Shown here in pieces: positions 1-8,858 of a stretch of 64,000 nucleotides of DNA. Numbering within the stretch: the first letter of the stretch is position 1; every line of letters starts with the position of its first letter. The stretch is from a virus: positions 1 to 64,000 of the IMG/VR virus record IMGVR_UViG_3300023284_001411, one strand, 5' to 3'. Made by a program: the position numbers and the translations under genes. A model generated the notes under the pieces. The model worked only from the letters and a program-made list of their open reading frames with translations. It searched no databases and had not been told where the DNA came from.

Positions 1-1980
1 GACGAGGTTGTTGGGGACTGTCCCATTCCACAAACGAAGGTCCATAGCTCCCGCTGGGAGGATCTCGTAGGTGTTGGTCCCGACGGCCTGCGTGAAGGCC
101 GGCGCCACCGTGATAGTGTTGGTGGTAAAGTTGAAGGCCGTGATCAGGCGGACCTGGCCCGTGATCGTTCCACTCGTGATCAGGAGCCACATTCCCTTAA
201 AGTAGTCCGTGTCTCCCTCGGTTCGGCCCGCGTCGACCAGGGTCGTCGCCGATCCCGAATCCGCCGTGCCGTTGATCACAGACCGGATCTGGGTTACCGC
301 GCTCATGGCCAGGGCGTTAGCGTCAAGGGCATCAGTCGCGAAGCTCGCGGCCGTAATGCCTCCAGCGGCGATCGAGCCCACGGCGCCCGTGACTGAGCCG
401 ACCGCCCCCGTGACACTGGCGACCGAGCCCGTGACGTTCCCCTGGACGGAGGCGACGCCCTCGCCGAAGGAGCCGCCGGCAGTATGAGCCGAGCGGAGCT
501 CGTCCCAAACCGCATCGGCAATGACCCCGGCAGTCGGTCCCGCGGTCGCCTGGTTGTCCCGGATGGCCTGCAGAGAGTCGGTCGTGTTGTCGAACGTGTC
601 CCAATCCGCAAGTCCAGCCTTAGCCACCATTTGTGCGATGACGGAGTCGTCGATGACGTTGGCCCCGGTGGCCGCAACCGCCAGGAGGTGGTCGAGGTGG
701 ATATCGGTCAGTGCCAAATCGACTTGAGTGTTGACCTGGGTCGGAGTCGCCCGGGTGGTGATGGCCGCGTCGATATTACCGCCCGCGAAAGCTGTGGAGT
801 CGGACAGGATGGCATCGCGAATCTCATTGACCGCGTCGGTCGCGAGCTCGGAGGCTCCGATGGCGTTGACGGCGATGGCGTCCGCATCGATCGCGGCGGT
901 AGCTATGGCCGCCGACGTGATCACGTTTGCGGCCATGGCACCCACCGAGACGTCAACCCGCCCGAAGACCAGGGCGTTCGGAGCGGCGCCGAGCCACTCC
1001 TTGACGTCCGCGTGGGCCATACCATCAGTTTCGATGACGAGGTTTGCCAGGTTGTTGGGGAAGTCCGCCGGCCAGATTTCATAGGTGTGGGTGGAGACCG
1101 CCTGGGTAAAGGCCCGGTCCACGGTCACCGTATCGGATCCCGGCGTAAAGGCGGAGATCTTACGTGCCTGGCCCAGGAGGTTCCCCGAGGTGATGACGAG
1201 CCATCCGCCCTTGAAGAAGTCTACATCCGCCTGCGTCAGGATGGCGTCGACCAATGTCGTCGCCGACCCCGAGTCCGCCGTTCCCGAGATGAGCGCCCGC
1301 TGGAGGTTCTTGTTATCGATCTCCGTCCCCACCTGGGCGGGAGTCGCCCGGGAGGAGATGGTTGCATTGATATTCGCGCCTGCGAAGGTCGTGGCGTCAG
1401 AGAGTATGGAATCCCGGATCTCATTGACCGCGTCGGTCGCCAACTCGGCGGCCCCGATGGCGTTCGTGGCGATGGCATCCGCGTCGATTGCTGCGGTAGC
1501 AATGGCCGCCGCGGTAATCACGTCCGCCGCCATGGCGCCGGTCGAGGAGTCGACCCGCCCGGAGATGAGCGCGTTCGGTGCGGAGCCCAACCACTGGGCC
1601 ACGTTCACCGACTGATTCACTGTGATCTCGACACCGCCTGTGGCGTCCACGTCTACCCCACGCCCGGTGACGTTGGGGTAGGAGAAGTCGTCGGGAATGC
1701 GTGCATGAATGCGAAACTGGTTGTTGACTTGTTTGACACCAGAGGCCGTAAACGTCAAGCTCAGGACGCCCAAGGTATTTGTGTGGGTGGTCGAGAGCGG
1801 TACGGAATACCATCCATTCTCAAGCTCGGTGATCGTTACAGTCATGGCCGCGAACGCTGCACCGTTCTTTGAGATGCGTTTAGTCCAGTTGGCATCTATC
1901 TTACCCGTGACGGCGTCGCCATTAACGTCATGCGCGAATAAGAGGTAGGTTAAAGCTGTAGATTGCTTGAGTGGAATCAT
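1..1980 (-). CDS. Repeat-rich tail fibre / virion surface protein (3' end outside window)
   Basis: The frame is open from ATG at 1980 to the left edge, 660 codons, so the C-terminus is missing. The N-terminal ~75 residues contain KRISKNGAAF and NGWYSVPLSTTHTNTLG, matching the N-terminal domain of the 1000-aa protein encoded just upstream. The rest is a series of roughly 200-residue repeats built from VNEIRD.ILSD.T.FAG.NI, RATP.QV, TADSGS.TTLVD, GQARKI and FTQAV..TYEIWPADFP, separated by Ala-rich A-I-x-A-D segments. Such repeats suit an elongated trimeric fibre. The two fibre genes are paralogues. Role inferred from repeat architecture and position after the head genes; receptor unknown. Confidence 0.75.
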   Translation of the reverse strand, partial: MIPLKQSTALTYLLFAHDVNGDAVTGKIDANWTKRISKNGAAFAAMTVTITELENGWYSVPLSTTHTNTLGVLSLTFTASGVKQVNNQFRIHARIPDDFSYPNVTGRGVDVDATGGVEITVNQSVNVAQWLGSAPNALISGRVDSSTGAMAADVITAAAIATAAIDADAIATNAIGAAELATDAVNEIRDSILSDATTFAGANINATISSRATPAQVGTEIDNKNLQRALISGTADSGSATTLVDAILTQADVDFFKGGWLVITSGNLLGQARKISAFTPGSDTVTVDRAFTQAVSTHTYEIWPADFPNNLANLVIETDGMAHADVKEWLGAAPNALVFGRVDVSVGAMAANVITSAAIATAAIDADAIAVNAIGASELATDAVNEIRDAILSDSTAFAGGNIDAAITTRATPTQVNTQVDLALTDIHLDHLLAVAATGANVIDDSVIAQMVAKAGLADWDTFDNTTDSLQAIRDNQATAGPTAGVIADAVWDELRSAHTAGGSFGEGVASVQGNVTGSVASVTGAVGSVTGAVGSIAAGGITAASFATDALDANALAMSAVTQIRSVINGTADSGSATTLVDAGRTEGDTDYFKGMWLLITSGTITGQVRLITAFNFTTNTITVAPAFTQAVGTNTYEILPAGAMDLRLWNGTVPNNLV

Positions 1981-1981
1981 C

Positions 1982-2203
1982 TCAGTTTACTCGTCCGAAA
2001 ACTCTACTTGCAATTCTCCGATGAGTCTGTCGAAGCATCGCCATGATATTAACACCGGCCGGAGATCCCGCGGCGATGCCGCTATAGGTCCATCCTACGG
2101 CCTTCCTATCCGGGGTATCGACGGTGCCATCAGCTACCGGGGATATTCGATGTCCATGGTAACAGTGTACAGATCTACGTTTGTCTTCGGTGTCAATTGC
2201 CAT
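1982..2203 (-). CDS. Small conserved phage structural-region protein
   Basis: 73 aa, lying between the two fibre genes. The ATG at 2203 overlaps the end of the upstream gene by 11 nt, which fixes the start. It opens MAIDTEDKRRSV and contains P.ADGTVDTPDRKAVGWTYSGI. Short proteins of this type (a DKR-S start, then P-x-DG and a D-R-x-x-x-x-x-x-Y-x-G-I segment) recur next to virion structural genes in environmental phages. No membrane segment. Function unknown. Confidence 0.65.
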   Translation of the reverse strand: MAIDTEDKRRSVHCYHGHRISPVADGTVDTPDRKAVGWTYSGIAAGSPAGVNIMAMLRQTHRRIASRVFGRVN

Positions 2204-2426
2204 TTGTCTTTGGGGTATGGTTTCTGATCAGGCTGCGAAGCACGAAGTCGATCTTCACGAGCTCCCCCGAGAAGATCGCCCGGGTTTCGGGTCCGTTATC
2301 GAAGTTGATGCGGAATAACCGCTCGATGTCGTCGACAAGAAACTGGGCATCTTTCAAGACAGTCGTGAGAGAGTCCGGCTTCGGGGCTTCTTCCAATTGC
2401 GGGTCGGTGAGCGGCGTATCAGGCAT
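2193..2426 (-). CDS. Hypothetical small acidic protein
   Basis: 77 aa with a Pro/Asp/Glu-rich N-terminus (MPDTPLTDPQLEEAP) and a predicted helical remainder. The start ATG overlaps the stop of the 1000-aa fibre gene, so translation is probably coupled. I do not recognise the family. Its place between two fibre genes suggests a fibre accessory or chaperone, but that is only inference from position. Confidence 0.6.
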   Translation of the reverse strand: MPDTPLTDPQLEEAPKPDSLTTVLKDAQFLVDDIERLFRINFDNGPETRAIFSGELVKIDFVLRSLIRNHTPKTNGN

Positions 2427-5421
2427 ACTTTCCTCTTATAAAAGTAGTTGCGTCGTCGGAGATAGTAGAAGCGGCGATGTTGCCGGAGTCTCCGTCGTTT
2501 CGTACACGATCTTGAGTTGCGGTCGTCTCTATTTTGTTCCGGGCGCATGCGTACAGCCATTGGATCATAACGTGCATCGGAGCGTTCGCCGCAGGGATCG
2601 CCGAGATCTGCGTCACGGTATCCGTCCGCAGCACGTCGATAACCTCAGTGTTGACCTGGGCCGGAGTCGCCCGGGAGGTGATGGTCGCGTTGATGTTCGC
2701 GCCCGCGAAGGTTGTGGCGTCAGAGAGTATGGAGTCGCGGATCTCATTGACCGCGTCGGTCGCGAGTTCGGAGGCCCCGATCGCGTCGGCCGCGATGGCG
2801 TCGGCGTCAATGGCCCCTGTACCGATCGCGGAGGCAGTGATCGTCCCCGCCGCCATGGCGCCCACAGAAACATCGACCCGCCCAGAGACAAGCGAGTTCG
2901 GCGCCGCCGCGAGCCATTCCTTGACGTCCGCATGGACCACACCATCGGTCTCGATGTTGAGGTCCGCGAACTCGTCCGGGAAGTCGGCCGGCCAGATTTC
3001 ATAGGTCTGGGTCGCCACTGCCTGCGTGAAAGCCCGATCTACCGTGATCGTGTCGGTGGTGAAGTTGAAGTCAGAGATCTTTCTGGCCTGGCCCAGGAGG
3101 TTCCCGGAGGTCATAACCAGCCATCCGCCCTTGAAGAAGTCGGTATCCGCTTGCGTTAGCGCGTCATCCACCAATGTCGTAGTTGTACCAGAATCAGAAG
3201 TCCCACTAACGAGAGCACGATGTAGGTTTTTATTGTCAATTTCTGTTCCTACCTGGGCTGGTGTCGCCCGAGAGGAGATGGTTGCATCAATGTTGGCGCC
3301 CGCGAAGGACGTGGAGTCGGACAGGATCGCGTCTCTGATCTCATTGACTGCCGTGGTGGCGAGCTCCAAGGAGCCGATGGCATCTGTGGCGATGGCCCCC
3401 GCGTCGATAGCCCCCGCGGCAAAGGTCGCGGCTACGATTCCGCCCGAGGCAATCGAGCCGACGGCACCCGTCACCGAGGCCACAGAGCCCGTCACATTAC
3501 CTTGGACTGAGGCCACCCCCTCGCCGAAGGAGCCCGCGCCCACGTGGGCTGAGCGGAGCTCGTCCCAAACTTGGTCAACAATTTCATCGACCGCGTCGGT
3601 CGCCAACTCGGAGGCCCCGATCGCGTCAGCCGCGATGGCGTCGGCGTCGATGGCAGCTGTCGCAATGGCAGAGGCCGTAATCGTCCCCGCCGCCATGGCA
3701 CCCACGGAGGCGTCGACCCGCCCGGAGATCAGGGCGTTCGGAGCCGCCGCGAGCCACTCCTTGACGTCCGCGTGGACCATCCCATCGGTCTCGATGTTGA
3801 GGTCTGCGAACTCGTCCGGGAAGTCGGCCGACCAGATCTCATAGGTCTGGGTTGCCACGGCCTGCGTGAAAGGCCGATCGACCGTGATGGTGTCCGTAGT
3901 AAAATTGAAAGCTGAGATCTTCCGGGCCTGCCCGATTAGGTTACCGGAGGTCATGACCAGCCATGCGCCCTTCCAGTAGTCGGTATCCGCTTGAGTCAGT
4001 GCGGTCGTGTCCACGAGAGTCGTCGTCGACCCAGAGTCGGCCGTGCCGGAGACCAGAGCCCGGTGTAGGTTGTCGTTGTCGAGCTCCGTCGCAACCTGGG
4101 CGGGAGTCGCCCGGGAGGAGACGGTCGCGTCGATATTCGCTCCCGCGAAGGCCGTGGAGTCGGACAGGATGGCATCGCGGATCTCATTGACCGCGTCGGT
4201 CGCCAGCTCGGAGGCCCCGATCGCGTTGGCCGCAATGGCCGCTGCGTCGATGGCACCCGCGACGAATGCCGTGGCGGCGATGGCTCCGGTGGCGATGGCG
4301 TCGTCGTCGATCGCGTCGGTGGCGATAACAGCTGCGGTGATCGTTCCCGCTGCCATGGCACCCACGGAGGCGTCGACCCGCCCGGAGGCCAGAGCATTCG
4401 GCGCCGCCGCGAGCCACTCCTTGATATCCGCGTGGGCCATCCCATCGGTCTCGATCAAGAGGCTGGAGAAGTTGTCCGGGAAGTCAGACGGCCAGATCTC
4501 GTAGGTCTGGGTCGCGACCGCCTGGGTGAAGGCCCGATCAACCGTGATGGTGTCGGAACCCGGGGCGAACGCCGAGATTTTCCGCGCCTGCCCGGAGATG
4601 TTCCCGGAGGTCATGACCAGCCAGCCGCCCTCCCAGTAGTCGGCGTCGCCCTGAGAGAGGGCGTCGTCCACCAGGGTCGTCGTCGAGCCGGAGTCGGCTG
4701 TGCCGCTTGCCAGCGCCCGCTGGAGGTTCGCATTGGTTATTTCCGTCCCCACCTGAGCGGGGGTCGCCCGGGTGGTGATGGCCGCATCGATGTTCCCGCC
4801 CGCAAAGGCCGTGGAGTCGGACAGAATGGCATCACGGATCTCATTGACTGCCGTCGTCGCCAGCTCGGAGGAGGTGATGGCATCAGCCGCGATGGCTGCC
4901 GCATCGATGGCGCCCGCGGCGAAGGCCGTGGCGGCGATGGCCCCCGTGGCGATGGCATCGTCGTCGATGGCGTCGGTGGCGATTGCGGCGGCCGTAACAG
5001 TCGCCGCCGCCATGGCGCCCACGGAGACGTCCACCCGCGAGGAGACCAGGGCATTCGGCGCCGCGCCGAGCCACTGTTGCAAGTCCGACCTGATCCCGGT
5101 GCCGGTGCCGGCGACGAGGGCATCATAGACCACGGCCGGGACGACCATGAACTCATGCCACACCGGAAGATGGGTCGCGACAGCATGCGACTTTATGATG
5201 AAGGAGCCCAGAGTATTCGTGTGGGTCGTCGTCAGGGCGACCGAGTACCAGCCTTCCGCATCGTGCGTTCCCGTCGGACCCGTGCCGAAGGCGCCGCCGT
5301 CCTTAGAGATCTCGGTCGCGGGGGAGCCGAGGGCGGTCTCCTCCGTGACGCCGTCCGTCTTATCGAGGAAAGGCCCAATGCGCTCGGTCTGCGCGGTGGA
5401 TAGTCGAAGCCACCTACTCAT
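2419..5421 (-). CDS. Tail fibre-like protein with ~200-aa repeats
   Basis: 1000 aa. Residues 1-110 form a globular N-terminal domain (RIGPFLDKTDGVTEETAL, DAEGWYSVALTTTHTNTLG). From about residue 114 onward the chain repeats a ~200-residue unit: PNAL.SGRVD.SVGAMAA, an Ala/Ile/Asp low-complexity stretch, AVNEIRDAILSD, RATPAQV, TADSGSTTTLVDDALTQ, GQARKIS, DTITVDRAFTQAVATQTYEIW and DFPDEF. EIRD occurs four times, at ~194 and then in each later unit. The low-complexity segments resemble collagen-like or beta-helical spacers of fibres. A fibre is the best call; an elongated baseplate or head fibre is possible. Paralogue of the left-edge gene. Confidence 0.75.
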   Translation of the reverse strand: MSRWLRLSTAQTERIGPFLDKTDGVTEETALGSPATEISKDGGAFGTGPTGTHDAEGWYSVALTTTHTNTLGSFIIKSHAVATHLPVWHEFMVVPAVVYDALVAGTGTGIRSDLQQWLGAAPNALVSSRVDVSVGAMAAATVTAAAIATDAIDDDAIATGAIAATAFAAGAIDAAAIAADAITSSELATTAVNEIRDAILSDSTAFAGGNIDAAITTRATPAQVGTEITNANLQRALASGTADSGSTTTLVDDALSQGDADYWEGGWLVMTSGNISGQARKISAFAPGSDTITVDRAFTQAVATQTYEIWPSDFPDNFSSLLIETDGMAHADIKEWLAAAPNALASGRVDASVGAMAAGTITAAVIATDAIDDDAIATGAIAATAFVAGAIDAAAIAANAIGASELATDAVNEIRDAILSDSTAFAGANIDATVSSRATPAQVATELDNDNLHRALVSGTADSGSTTTLVDTTALTQADTDYWKGAWLVMTSGNLIGQARKISAFNFTTDTITVDRPFTQAVATQTYEIWSADFPDEFADLNIETDGMVHADVKEWLAAAPNALISGRVDASVGAMAAGTITASAIATAAIDADAIAADAIGASELATDAVDEIVDQVWDELRSAHVGAGSFGEGVASVQGNVTGSVASVTGAVGSIASGGIVAATFAAGAIDAGAIATDAIGSLELATTAVNEIRDAILSDSTSFAGANIDATISSRATPAQVGTEIDNKNLHRALVSGTSDSGTTTTLVDDALTQADTDFFKGGWLVMTSGNLLGQARKISDFNFTTDTITVDRAFTQAVATQTYEIWPADFPDEFADLNIETDGVVHADVKEWLAAAPNSLVSGRVDVSVGAMAAGTITASAIGTGAIDADAIAADAIGASELATDAVNEIRDSILSDATTFAGANINATITSRATPAQVNTEVIDVLRTDTVTQISAIPAANAPMHVMIQWLYACARNKIETTATQDRVRNDGDSGNIAASTISDDATTFIRGKYA

Positions 5422-6200
5422 GCCACTCTCCTCGTTCTGTAGTTATACATCGCCACTGCAATAGAAAGAGCCCCACCCGCGGCGACCGTGAAGGGCATGA
5501 GCGGTTGATCAAATCCGATCAATGGACCAACTCCTCGAGGATTGTCTTTAATAGTAGGGTTTCCAGTTCCATTTACATCCCACCCAGTAAAGACACCCCC
5601 CCAATCGGGTGTAAGCGATGCAGCTACTGGGTATACGCAAGGAATAAAAGATTGCCCACCAAGCTGGCAGTAAGTCCTATAGGGAGTGATTCGATATTGT
5701 TGGACCTCTGCAAGAGACATATTTCTGTCGATATAGGCTACGAAGGCATGCTTGCCGTTAAATTCATCATTCGAACCGTTTATCGCGGCTACTTGTAGAT
5801 CGTTGGTTAGATTAGCGTCGTTGCCATTTCCTGTCGCATTAGAATCCACGTTAACGGTAACGCTGTTTAGGTCAATGATCCTCAACGTTACTAAATTGTC
5901 GCTTCCTCTGTTGGAGACCGCAATCAATTTCCATACTTCATCATCAATAGTGAAGGAAGTAGTAAGTACCGTACCGGCGTCCTGGTATACAGTTACTGTA
6001 TTATCTGAATTTATTCTTACACGGAACTGACGTTTCGTACCTGTGCCCCACTTACTAATCCCTAACGTCTGGTCAATGCCGTTAGTATCAGCAAAAATAA
6101 ATGCCAGCATGGTCCAGTCTGTAGTCGTATCGAACCGCAACGTTGAGACGTCGGTTTTAGAAAGAAACTGCCCAGAAGCCCTAACAAAGTCTAAAGACAT
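5418..6200 (-). CDS. LamG/concanavalin-like lectin-fold surface protein
   Basis: 260 aa. Residues ~1-170 show alternating beta strands typical of a LamG/concanavalin A-like jelly roll: SLDFVRASGQFLSKTD, TDWTMLAFIF, RQFRVRINSDNTVTVYQD, DEVWKLIAVSNRG, NGKHAFVAYIDRNMSLAEVQQY. This fold commonly binds glycans on phage adhesins. The C-terminus ends in a hydrophobic stretch plus YNYRTRRVA, very similar to the end of the protein at 6949-7959. The start overlaps the upstream stop. Probably an adhesin or decoration protein; the fold call rests on the strand pattern alone. Confidence 0.6.
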   Translation of the reverse strand: MSLDFVRASGQFLSKTDVSTLRFDTTTDWTMLAFIFADTNGIDQTLGISKWGTGTKRQFRVRINSDNTVTVYQDAGTVLTTSFTIDDEVWKLIAVSNRGSDNLVTLRIIDLNSVTVNVDSNATGNGNDANLTNDLQVAAINGSNDEFNGKHAFVAYIDRNMSLAEVQQYRITPYRTYCQLGGQSFIPCVYPVAASLTPDWGGVFTGWDVNGTGNPTIKDNPRGVGPLIGFDQPLMPFTVAAGGALSIAVAMYNYRTRRVA

Positions 6201-6700
6201 TATGCGTCCGCATATTCGAAATAAAGACCAAAGAGAATGGCAGCGCCGGACATAGTGTCACCGGTGTCTACTTGATCTCTGAAAAATTCGTATTCCACTT
6301 CGTCCCCAACTACAAAATTAGTATCGGTGAGGGCAATAGACAGAACCTGCAATTCATTAATTGCCGACGGAGCAAGATCATTAAGATTAACGCTCTCGTC
6401 GTTTCCCGTCTGATCCAAAGATTCCCCCGCAGCTACCGCACGATAATCGAGGTCCCATTCCACGTCACCGGAGGTGACTATCGCGGTCCACGGGATGATG
6501 AGGTTCGCGGAGCCCACGTAGTTTTGGGGAACCTGGAACCCGCCGTGGATCCCGTTTCGAGTGTTTCCGGCATCAAAAATGCAGACCTCACGAATCCAGA
6601 CCTTGTTCGTAGCCTTGACGGAGTACGACTCGAAAAAAACAACACCAGAAGTATCTGGCAAGGTGCCGAATCCAATAATCGGAAGCCTATGAATTGCCAT
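6200..6700 (-). CDS. Conserved virion-region protein, unknown function
   Basis: 166 aa, with no signal peptide or membrane segment. It contains FESYSVKATNKVWIREVCIF and a beta-rich remainder (DVEWDLDYRAVAAGESLDQ, DTNFVVGDEVEYEFFRDQVD) ending GAAILFGLYFEYADA. Proteins of this size and composition sit among head/tail structural genes in many environmental siphoviruses and are probably virion components. I infer a structural role from context; no motif assigns one. Confidence 0.6.
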   Translation of the reverse strand: MAIHRLPIIGFGTLPDTSGVVFFESYSVKATNKVWIREVCIFDAGNTRNGIHGGFQVPQNYVGSANLIIPWTAIVTSGDVEWDLDYRAVAAGESLDQTGNDESVNLNDLAPSAINELQVLSIALTDTNFVVGDEVEYEFFRDQVDTGDTMSGAAILFGLYFEYADA

Positions 6701-6701
6701 G

Positions 6702-6944
6702 TTATAGGAGGCTGTACCTTTCTATGAGAATCAGGGCCAGGAGGGCTGCCTTTTGCGTCACGGTCGCGCTTGTCTTGAACTCAACCGGTAATGCGGCGTT
6801 GAACGCACTTTGGGAGCTATCCACCCAATCGTCCGCTGCGTTTACCGCAGCTCGGAACTCTGTTTTTGAAAGATTACCGGGAACTACTTTCTCTTTCATG
6901 CCCCGCACCCAAACTTTTAATCGAGAAGTCTCGTCCAATGCCAT
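6702..6944 (-). CDS. Small conserved helical protein of the virion module
   Basis: 80 aa from ATG 6944, chosen because it directly follows the upstream stop and begins with the conserved MALDETSRLKVWVRGM. The remainder (KTEFRAAVNAADDWVDSSQSAF, then AALLALILIERYSLL) is helical with a hydrophobic end. Homologous short ORFs (R-x-x-V-W-x-x-x-M, A-x-x-x-x-D-D-W-x-D) accompany tail-fibre or decoration genes in many uncultured phages. Function unknown. Confidence 0.65.
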   Translation of the reverse strand: MALDETSRLKVWVRGMKEKVVPGNLSKTEFRAAVNAADDWVDSSQSAFNAALPVEFKTSATVTQKAALLALILIERYSLL

Positions 6945-6948
6945 CTTT

Positions 6949-7959
6949 TTACGCCGCCCTTCGTGCCCTATAGCTATGCATGAAGATGGGCACGGCGATT
7001 CCTGTTGCCGCGTTACCATCATACGGTCCAATATTGAATGATCCACCCGCGTCTTTGTGGTCCACACCAGGTTCAAAGGAGATGCTGGAGGAGAAGTGAT
7101 CATCGAACTTGGCATCCAAATCCTTTCCATCGAGATACCCATCAGAGTCGGTATCTTTGAGCCGGAAGTCAAGACTCCCAACGTCATTGAAAGTGTCCGC
7201 CTCTACAAAGTTGGTAATATGGCCTGTACCCCCGTCGTCATCCGCCGTACCATCTCGGGACATGTTGTTGTTTACCGCCCCGGTCCAGCTCGCACCCATA
7301 TCTATATTCTGCCCGCTTCCATCTGACCAACAATTTTCGATGATGTCATCCCCGGCGTCGGTGACGAAACCGCCACCGGTATCCGTGTCCATAACACCGC
7401 AGTTGTAAAGCTCAACTCCAAGGAGGTCGGTGGCGTTATTGTACCCTCTCCGCTGTCCGTCGGTCCGTGCCGGGTCTCCGGTCAGGATGAGGTTGTAACC
7501 TCGAAAATTGCTCGATCCCGCGCTCATATACAAACCCGCGGAGGTGCTATTACTTGAGGTCGACGTCGCGTGAAGGCAAAAACAGTTATACGCCATTTGG
7601 TCCGGGTCCGAGGGACGGAGGCAACGTCTCGCCGTGCTGTTCGTGGAGTTCTGCTCGAGCTTCAATTGACCCGTACGGAAGAAGTCTTCGTCCGGCCTGA
7701 TGACGTGTTGTGTTGCCCCATCAACCATCTCCGCACCGGTATCCGTGATCGGATTGTATTCGCTCCCTGACTGGGCATGAAGCTCCCGGTAAACCGTGGC
7801 GCTTAAGCCGGTAGCACCGGCCGGTTGACTATTTTCCGAGAAGGTCTGGCTTTTGCATTGACCCCTCTCAATCTCTGTTATAGGGTCAAGGTCCGTTGCC
7901 CCCTCCCAGGAGGCGATCGTCGTGTGGGTCTCGCCCGTGCCTATGAGGAGATCAGCCAT
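6949..7959 (-). CDS. Putative beta-helical surface/adhesin protein
   Basis: 336 aa from ATG 7959 (MADLLIGTGETHTTI), which overlaps the upstream gene by 8 nt. The sequence is rich in Gly, Asp, Ser and Asn with short strand-turn repeats (YNLILTGDPARTDGQRRGYNN, VELYNCGVMDTDTGGGFVTDAG), typical of parallel beta-helix virion proteins. A calcium-loop-like DTDSDGYLDGKDLDA stretch lies near residue 275. The C-terminus IFMHSYRARRAA resembles the end of the neighbouring lectin-like protein. Probably a surface adhesin or head fibre. Confidence 0.6.
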   Translation of the reverse strand: MADLLIGTGETHTTIASWEGATDLDPITEIERGQCKSQTFSENSQPAGATGLSATVYRELHAQSGSEYNPITDTGAEMVDGATQHVIRPDEDFFRTGQLKLEQNSTNSTARRCLRPSDPDQMAYNCFCLHATSTSSNSTSAGLYMSAGSSNFRGYNLILTGDPARTDGQRRGYNNATDLLGVELYNCGVMDTDTGGGFVTDAGDDIIENCWSDGSGQNIDMGASWTGAVNNNMSRDGTADDDGGTGHITNFVEADTFNDVGSLDFRLKDTDSDGYLDGKDLDAKFDDHFSSSISFEPGVDHKDAGGSFNIGPYDGNAATGIAVPIFMHSYRARRAA

Positions 7960-8677
7960 TGACAATCTCTCCTGTTTCATCTTGAACTGGCATCATGATC
8001 GTGTCAATGTCCGTGGACTTCCATGCCATCATATCCTTCCAAGCCGGATCCAGAGTAGCCGGAAGCACATGCTTGGTTACATCTCTCCAGTCGAGAGTCG
8101 ACTGGGTCGAGAGAAGGGTTGGGTAATCGAGGACGTACTGCCGTTTCCGCGTCGGCCGTAGTCGATGATACGGAGGGCCGACATTCGTTTCGGTTGGGGG
8201 CTGAATTAAGTCCATGAGCATATCGTTAGAGATATCCAAAACCGCAATCCCATAATCCGTTAAAGCACCCCAGCCCCAGTATTGATGCAGGCCATAATTG
8301 AGTTGCTCGAGGCGGAAGTTGATAGCCCAATCGACAAACTCCCCGACCTGCTCTTCCAGGAACAACTGCCTGGATGGACGGAGCGTCGCCCACCGTCGCT
8401 TGACGGTATCCTTGCGGGCGTCCCATCGCATCTGGGCAGCGACTCTCCGATCAAGAGCAGGGTCCATCCAGTACCGGCAATGACGAATCTCCTCGACATG
8501 GGCTTGGAGAGCGTTCAACAGAACCCCCGACATGTTCGGCTGGACACCATCGTCGATCCAGCTTTTCATCTCGGCCGGGGTCCAATAGCGACCCTTGGCC
8601 GGAGCCCATATCCAGGTAGCGCCATCCTCTTGCTTGGCTTTGACGCCAAGCGATAAGGCAACCTCAACCAACGGCAT
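7952..8677 (-). CDS. Unrecognised virion-module protein
   Basis: 241 aa and Trp-rich: WIWAPAKGRYWTPAEM, CRYWMDPALDRRV, HQYWGWGALTDYG. The composition is mixed alpha/beta, with no membrane segment and no catalytic motif I can name. It lies between small capsid-associated genes and the putative adhesin, consistent with a head-tail connector, internal virion or adaptor protein. No more specific call is justified. Confidence 0.55.
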   Translation of the reverse strand: MPLVEVALSLGVKAKQEDGATWIWAPAKGRYWTPAEMKSWIDDGVQPNMSGVLLNALQAHVEEIRHCRYWMDPALDRRVAAQMRWDARKDTVKRRWATLRPSRQLFLEEQVGEFVDWAINFRLEQLNYGLHQYWGWGALTDYGIAVLDISNDMLMDLIQPPTETNVGPPYHRLRPTRKRQYVLDYPTLLSTQSTLDWRDVTKHVLPATLDPAWKDMMAWKSTDIDTIMMPVQDETGEIVNG

Positions 8678-8683
8678 CGGCGA

Positions 8684-8848
8684 TTACCCCATGCCCTTGT
8701 CGGGTCCCTTGATTGGGCTGACGAGGTCGTCTCGGAGTTGCTTGCCGGCTCTGGTCGGCTGCCGCATACGGTTGGGGTTCTGCGGACCGCGTCGGGTCAT
8801 TGCGCTGTCGCTCTTGGCCTTACTGGCCGCCGTTTCTAACTTTGCCAT
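8684..8848 (-). CDS. Small basic protein of the head module
   Basis: 54 aa starting MAKLETAASKAKSD. The start ATG at 8848 follows an AAGGAGACAACG ribosome-binding site, which identifies the gene despite its size. It is Lys/Arg/Pro-rich (RRGPQNPNRMRQPTRAG) and probably unstructured. It lies between two virion genes. Unknown function; a nucleic-acid-contacting or minor capsid peptide is conceivable. Confidence 0.55.
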   Translation of the reverse strand: MAKLETAASKAKSDSAMTRRGPQNPNRMRQPTRAGKQLRDDLVSPIKGPDKGMG

Positions 8849-8858
8849 CGTTGTCTCC

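Larger units (their letters stand above)
700..5060 (-). repeat. Fibre-gene DNA repeats (~600 bp units across two genes)
   Basis: The coding repeats are also strongly conserved as DNA. On the + strand, phrases such as gatctcattgaccgcgtcgg and gacgtccgcgtggaccat recur at intervals of about 600 bp, at ~820, 1420, 2740, 3340, 3580, 4180 and 4840. They span both fibre genes. Intra- and intergenic recombination between copies would lengthen, shorten or fuse the fibres, and assemblies may collapse here. Confidence 0.75.

Noticed and set aside
484-1872. 462-aa + strand ORF rich in R-G-D/V repeats
   Set aside because: It is the antisense shadow of the minus-strand fibre gene. The repeats and ribosome-binding sites support the minus strand, and every neighbouring gene is on minus.
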